This document shows positions 53,760-64,000 of a stretch of 64,000 bases of DNA, one piece after another (within the stretch, counting starts at the first letter, position 1; every line of letters starts with the position of its first letter). Under the pieces are notes generated by a model, which worked only from the letters and a program-made list of their open reading frames with translations, did not search any database and was not told the DNA's origin. The translations under genes and the position numbers were made by a program. Source of the DNA: Pseudomonas sp. P7548 (GTDB lineage Bacteria > Pseudomonadota > Gammaproteobacteria > Pseudomonadales > Pseudomonadaceae); NCBI RefSeq assembly GCF_013386585.1, contig NZ_JACARO010000013.1:124001-188000 (forward strand), in the 5' to 3' direction.

Positions 53760-54125
53760 TCAGCCAATCGCCGGGGAAGCATCCGTGCGGTGGTGTTGTA
53801 GAAATTCGCTCAGCGCCTGGCGCGTCAAATCGTTCAGCGTCACTTTCTTGCGGGTGGCCTCCAGGGCTGCCGCCAGATGCAGGTCGTGGCCGACGCGCAC
53901 GTTGAATGAGCCCTTGCAGGGTTTCTCCGGTGCTTGCCTGAGGGTCTGGCAGGTGGCGAGATAGTCGTCCACCGCTTCGCGAAAGGCCGCGTCCAGTTCG
54001 GCGACGGTCTTGCCCTCGTAGCTGACCAGTGCCTTGATGAACAGCACTTTGCCGAACAGGCAGTTGTCTTCGAGGCTGGCTTCGATGGAGCCGATGTAGC
54101 CTTGGTGTTTCAGTTGGTTGTTCAC
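53760..54125 (-). CDS. hicB: HicB-family antitoxin
   Basis: 121-aa protein starting at GTG 54125 (AGGAG upstream) rather than the longer open frame to 54293. The N-terminal HicB-like domain reads YIGSIEASLEDNCLFGKVLF and GKTVAELDAAFREAVDDYL, and the C-terminal part PCKGSFNVRVGHDLHLAAALEA.. LNDLTRQALSEFL is a ribbon-helix-helix that could bind the hicAB promoter. Overlaps the hicA stop by 4 bases. Confidence 0.83.
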   Translation of the reverse strand: MNNQLKHQGYIGSIEASLEDNCLFGKVLFIKALVSYEGKTVAELDAAFREAVDDYLATCQTLRQAPEKPCKGSFNVRVGHDLHLAAALEATRKKVTLNDLTRQALSEFLQHHRTDASPAIG

Positions 54126-54373
54126 TGAATCAGTTCTCCTGATTTCAATTGTTCGATGATCTGGCGCCGAATGTAGTGTTTCACTTCGTTGCCGGGGTGG
54201 GGCCTGTGCAGCGTAATCATTGCACTGGGGTTGCCGTTGTCGAATTTGACGCGGCTTCCAGCCCCTTGAATCTGTGTGTAGCCCAGCCGGCACAGCAGCG
54301 TGACCAGCTCCGGCCAGGTAAATCCCGTCTGCGGATTGAGCAGTTTGGCGAGCAATTTTTCATTTTTGGACAC
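54122..54373 (-). CDS. hicA: HicA-family toxin (mRNA interferase), variant
   Basis: 83-aa protein starting at GTG 54373 (AGGGA upstream). It has the double-stranded-RNA-binding-like fold signature: LVTLLCRLGYTQIQGAGSRVKF then MITLHRPHPGNEVKHYIRRQI. In classical HicA the residue in GSH is a catalytic His; here it is Arg (GSRVKF), so activity is uncertain or depends on the second His-rich motif. Immediately upstream of hicB in the same operon. Confidence 0.8.
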   Translation of the reverse strand: MSKNEKLLAKLLNPQTGFTWPELVTLLCRLGYTQIQGAGSRVKFDNGNPSAMITLHRPHPGNEVKHYIRRQIIEQLKSGELIQ

Positions 54374-54503
54374 GGCGTTCCCTGCGTGTAACTAAATGTA
54401 GTTGCAAAAAGTGGTTTACGTCAATGCTAGCCCCGGCTCATCTGTCGTGCCGAAATTGGTGTAACCCTTGATGACACGCCGCTGCGCGCCTCCCATCCCC
54501 CGC

Positions 54504-54526
54504 TAATTTTTCGCTGTCCGGTTCGT
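54504..54526 (+). promoter_or_regulatory. Candidate PvdS-dependent (iron-starvation) promoter box of pvdI
   Basis: TAATT (54504-54508), 15 bases, CGT (54524-54526) resembles the iron-starvation promoter consensus TAAAT-N16-CGT recognised by the sigma factor PvdS. It is 56 bases upstream of the NRPS start codon. One mismatch and a spacer one base short make this a candidate only. Confidence 0.45.
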
Positions 54527-54581
54527 TTTATAGGGACGACGTGCCTTTGTGCTTCCTGCCTATTGCTCCGGACTCCAAGAA

Positions 54582-64000
<9,419 letters not shown>

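Noticed and set aside
53760..54293. Longer hicB frame beginning at 54293
   Set aside because: The extra codons run antiparallel through hicA; the GTG at 54125 with AGGAG gives a normal HicB length.

Overview
The window looks like chromosome of a Pseudomonas fluorescens-group bacterium. The evidence is high GC with GC-rich third positions, several REP/REPIN palindromes of the Pseudomonas type, AmiE almost superimposable on the P. aeruginosa protein, and a pyoverdine-type peptide synthetase running off the right edge. No rRNA, tRNA or CRISPR array was seen. Almost all recognisable genes are catabolic, transport or regulatory accessory genes.

Layout. 1-140: end of nadE. 217-6656 (minus): seven-gene operon for a polyamine/opine-type ABC importer (ATPase, two permeases, binding protein) wrapped around a three-subunit flavin/iron-sulfur amine or imino-acid dehydrogenase, with a divergent IclR regulator (6900-7730). 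7863-17128: a LuxR-type response regulator and a very large hybrid kinase with an NCS1-permease sensor domain, divergent from the urea importer urtABCDE. 17218-24323: a DUF1937 protein, a DeoR regulator, an APC permease, and a kinase/two-flavoprotein operon resembling a glycerol-3-phosphate-type pathway. 24817-31888: a ureohydrolase-like protein with an unusual metal motif, an AraC regulator, a PLP lyase, an orphan amino-acid binding protein, an esterase, a cupin and an amidase. 31878-36950: fumC, dctA, a fumarase/aspartase-superfamily lyase and a divergent GntR regulator. 36947-38587: a chemoreceptor.

38739-44594 is the most striking region. It is a 5.86-kb AT-rich insertion with TGGG...CCCA terminal inverted repeats, arrays of TGACC boxes at 23-bp spacing at both ends, and a perfect 5-bp target duplication (TTTTA). 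It contains no transposase. Its cargo is two proteins with HEPN-like RxxxxH motifs (one Apea-like), a third HEPN-reminiscent protein, a GIY-YIG-like nuclease and two small unknown proteins. It looks like a non-autonomous transposon carrying a possible defence or RNA-targeting cassette.

44683-48281: formamidase, an FmdB-type zinc ribbon, aliphatic amidase and its ClpB-like partner AmiB, but no amiC/R/S. 48349-53759: DUF2239 protein, MATE exporter, SnoaL-like protein, GlxA-type AraC regulator, and a TetR/MFS pair with two clear operators. 53760-54373: a HicAB-type toxin-antitoxin pair. 54582-64000: first part of a pyoverdine side-chain NRPS (C-A-T-E-C-A-T-C-A...), with binding-pocket residues predicting D-Ser then Lys.

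A common theme is scavenging of nitrogen from urea, amides, amines and amino acids. The urea importer, amidase/formamidase operon, ureohydrolase-like gene and amine dehydrogenase operon would all feed ammonia or urea into metabolism. Substrates of most of the unnamed pathways cannot be fixed from sequence alone.
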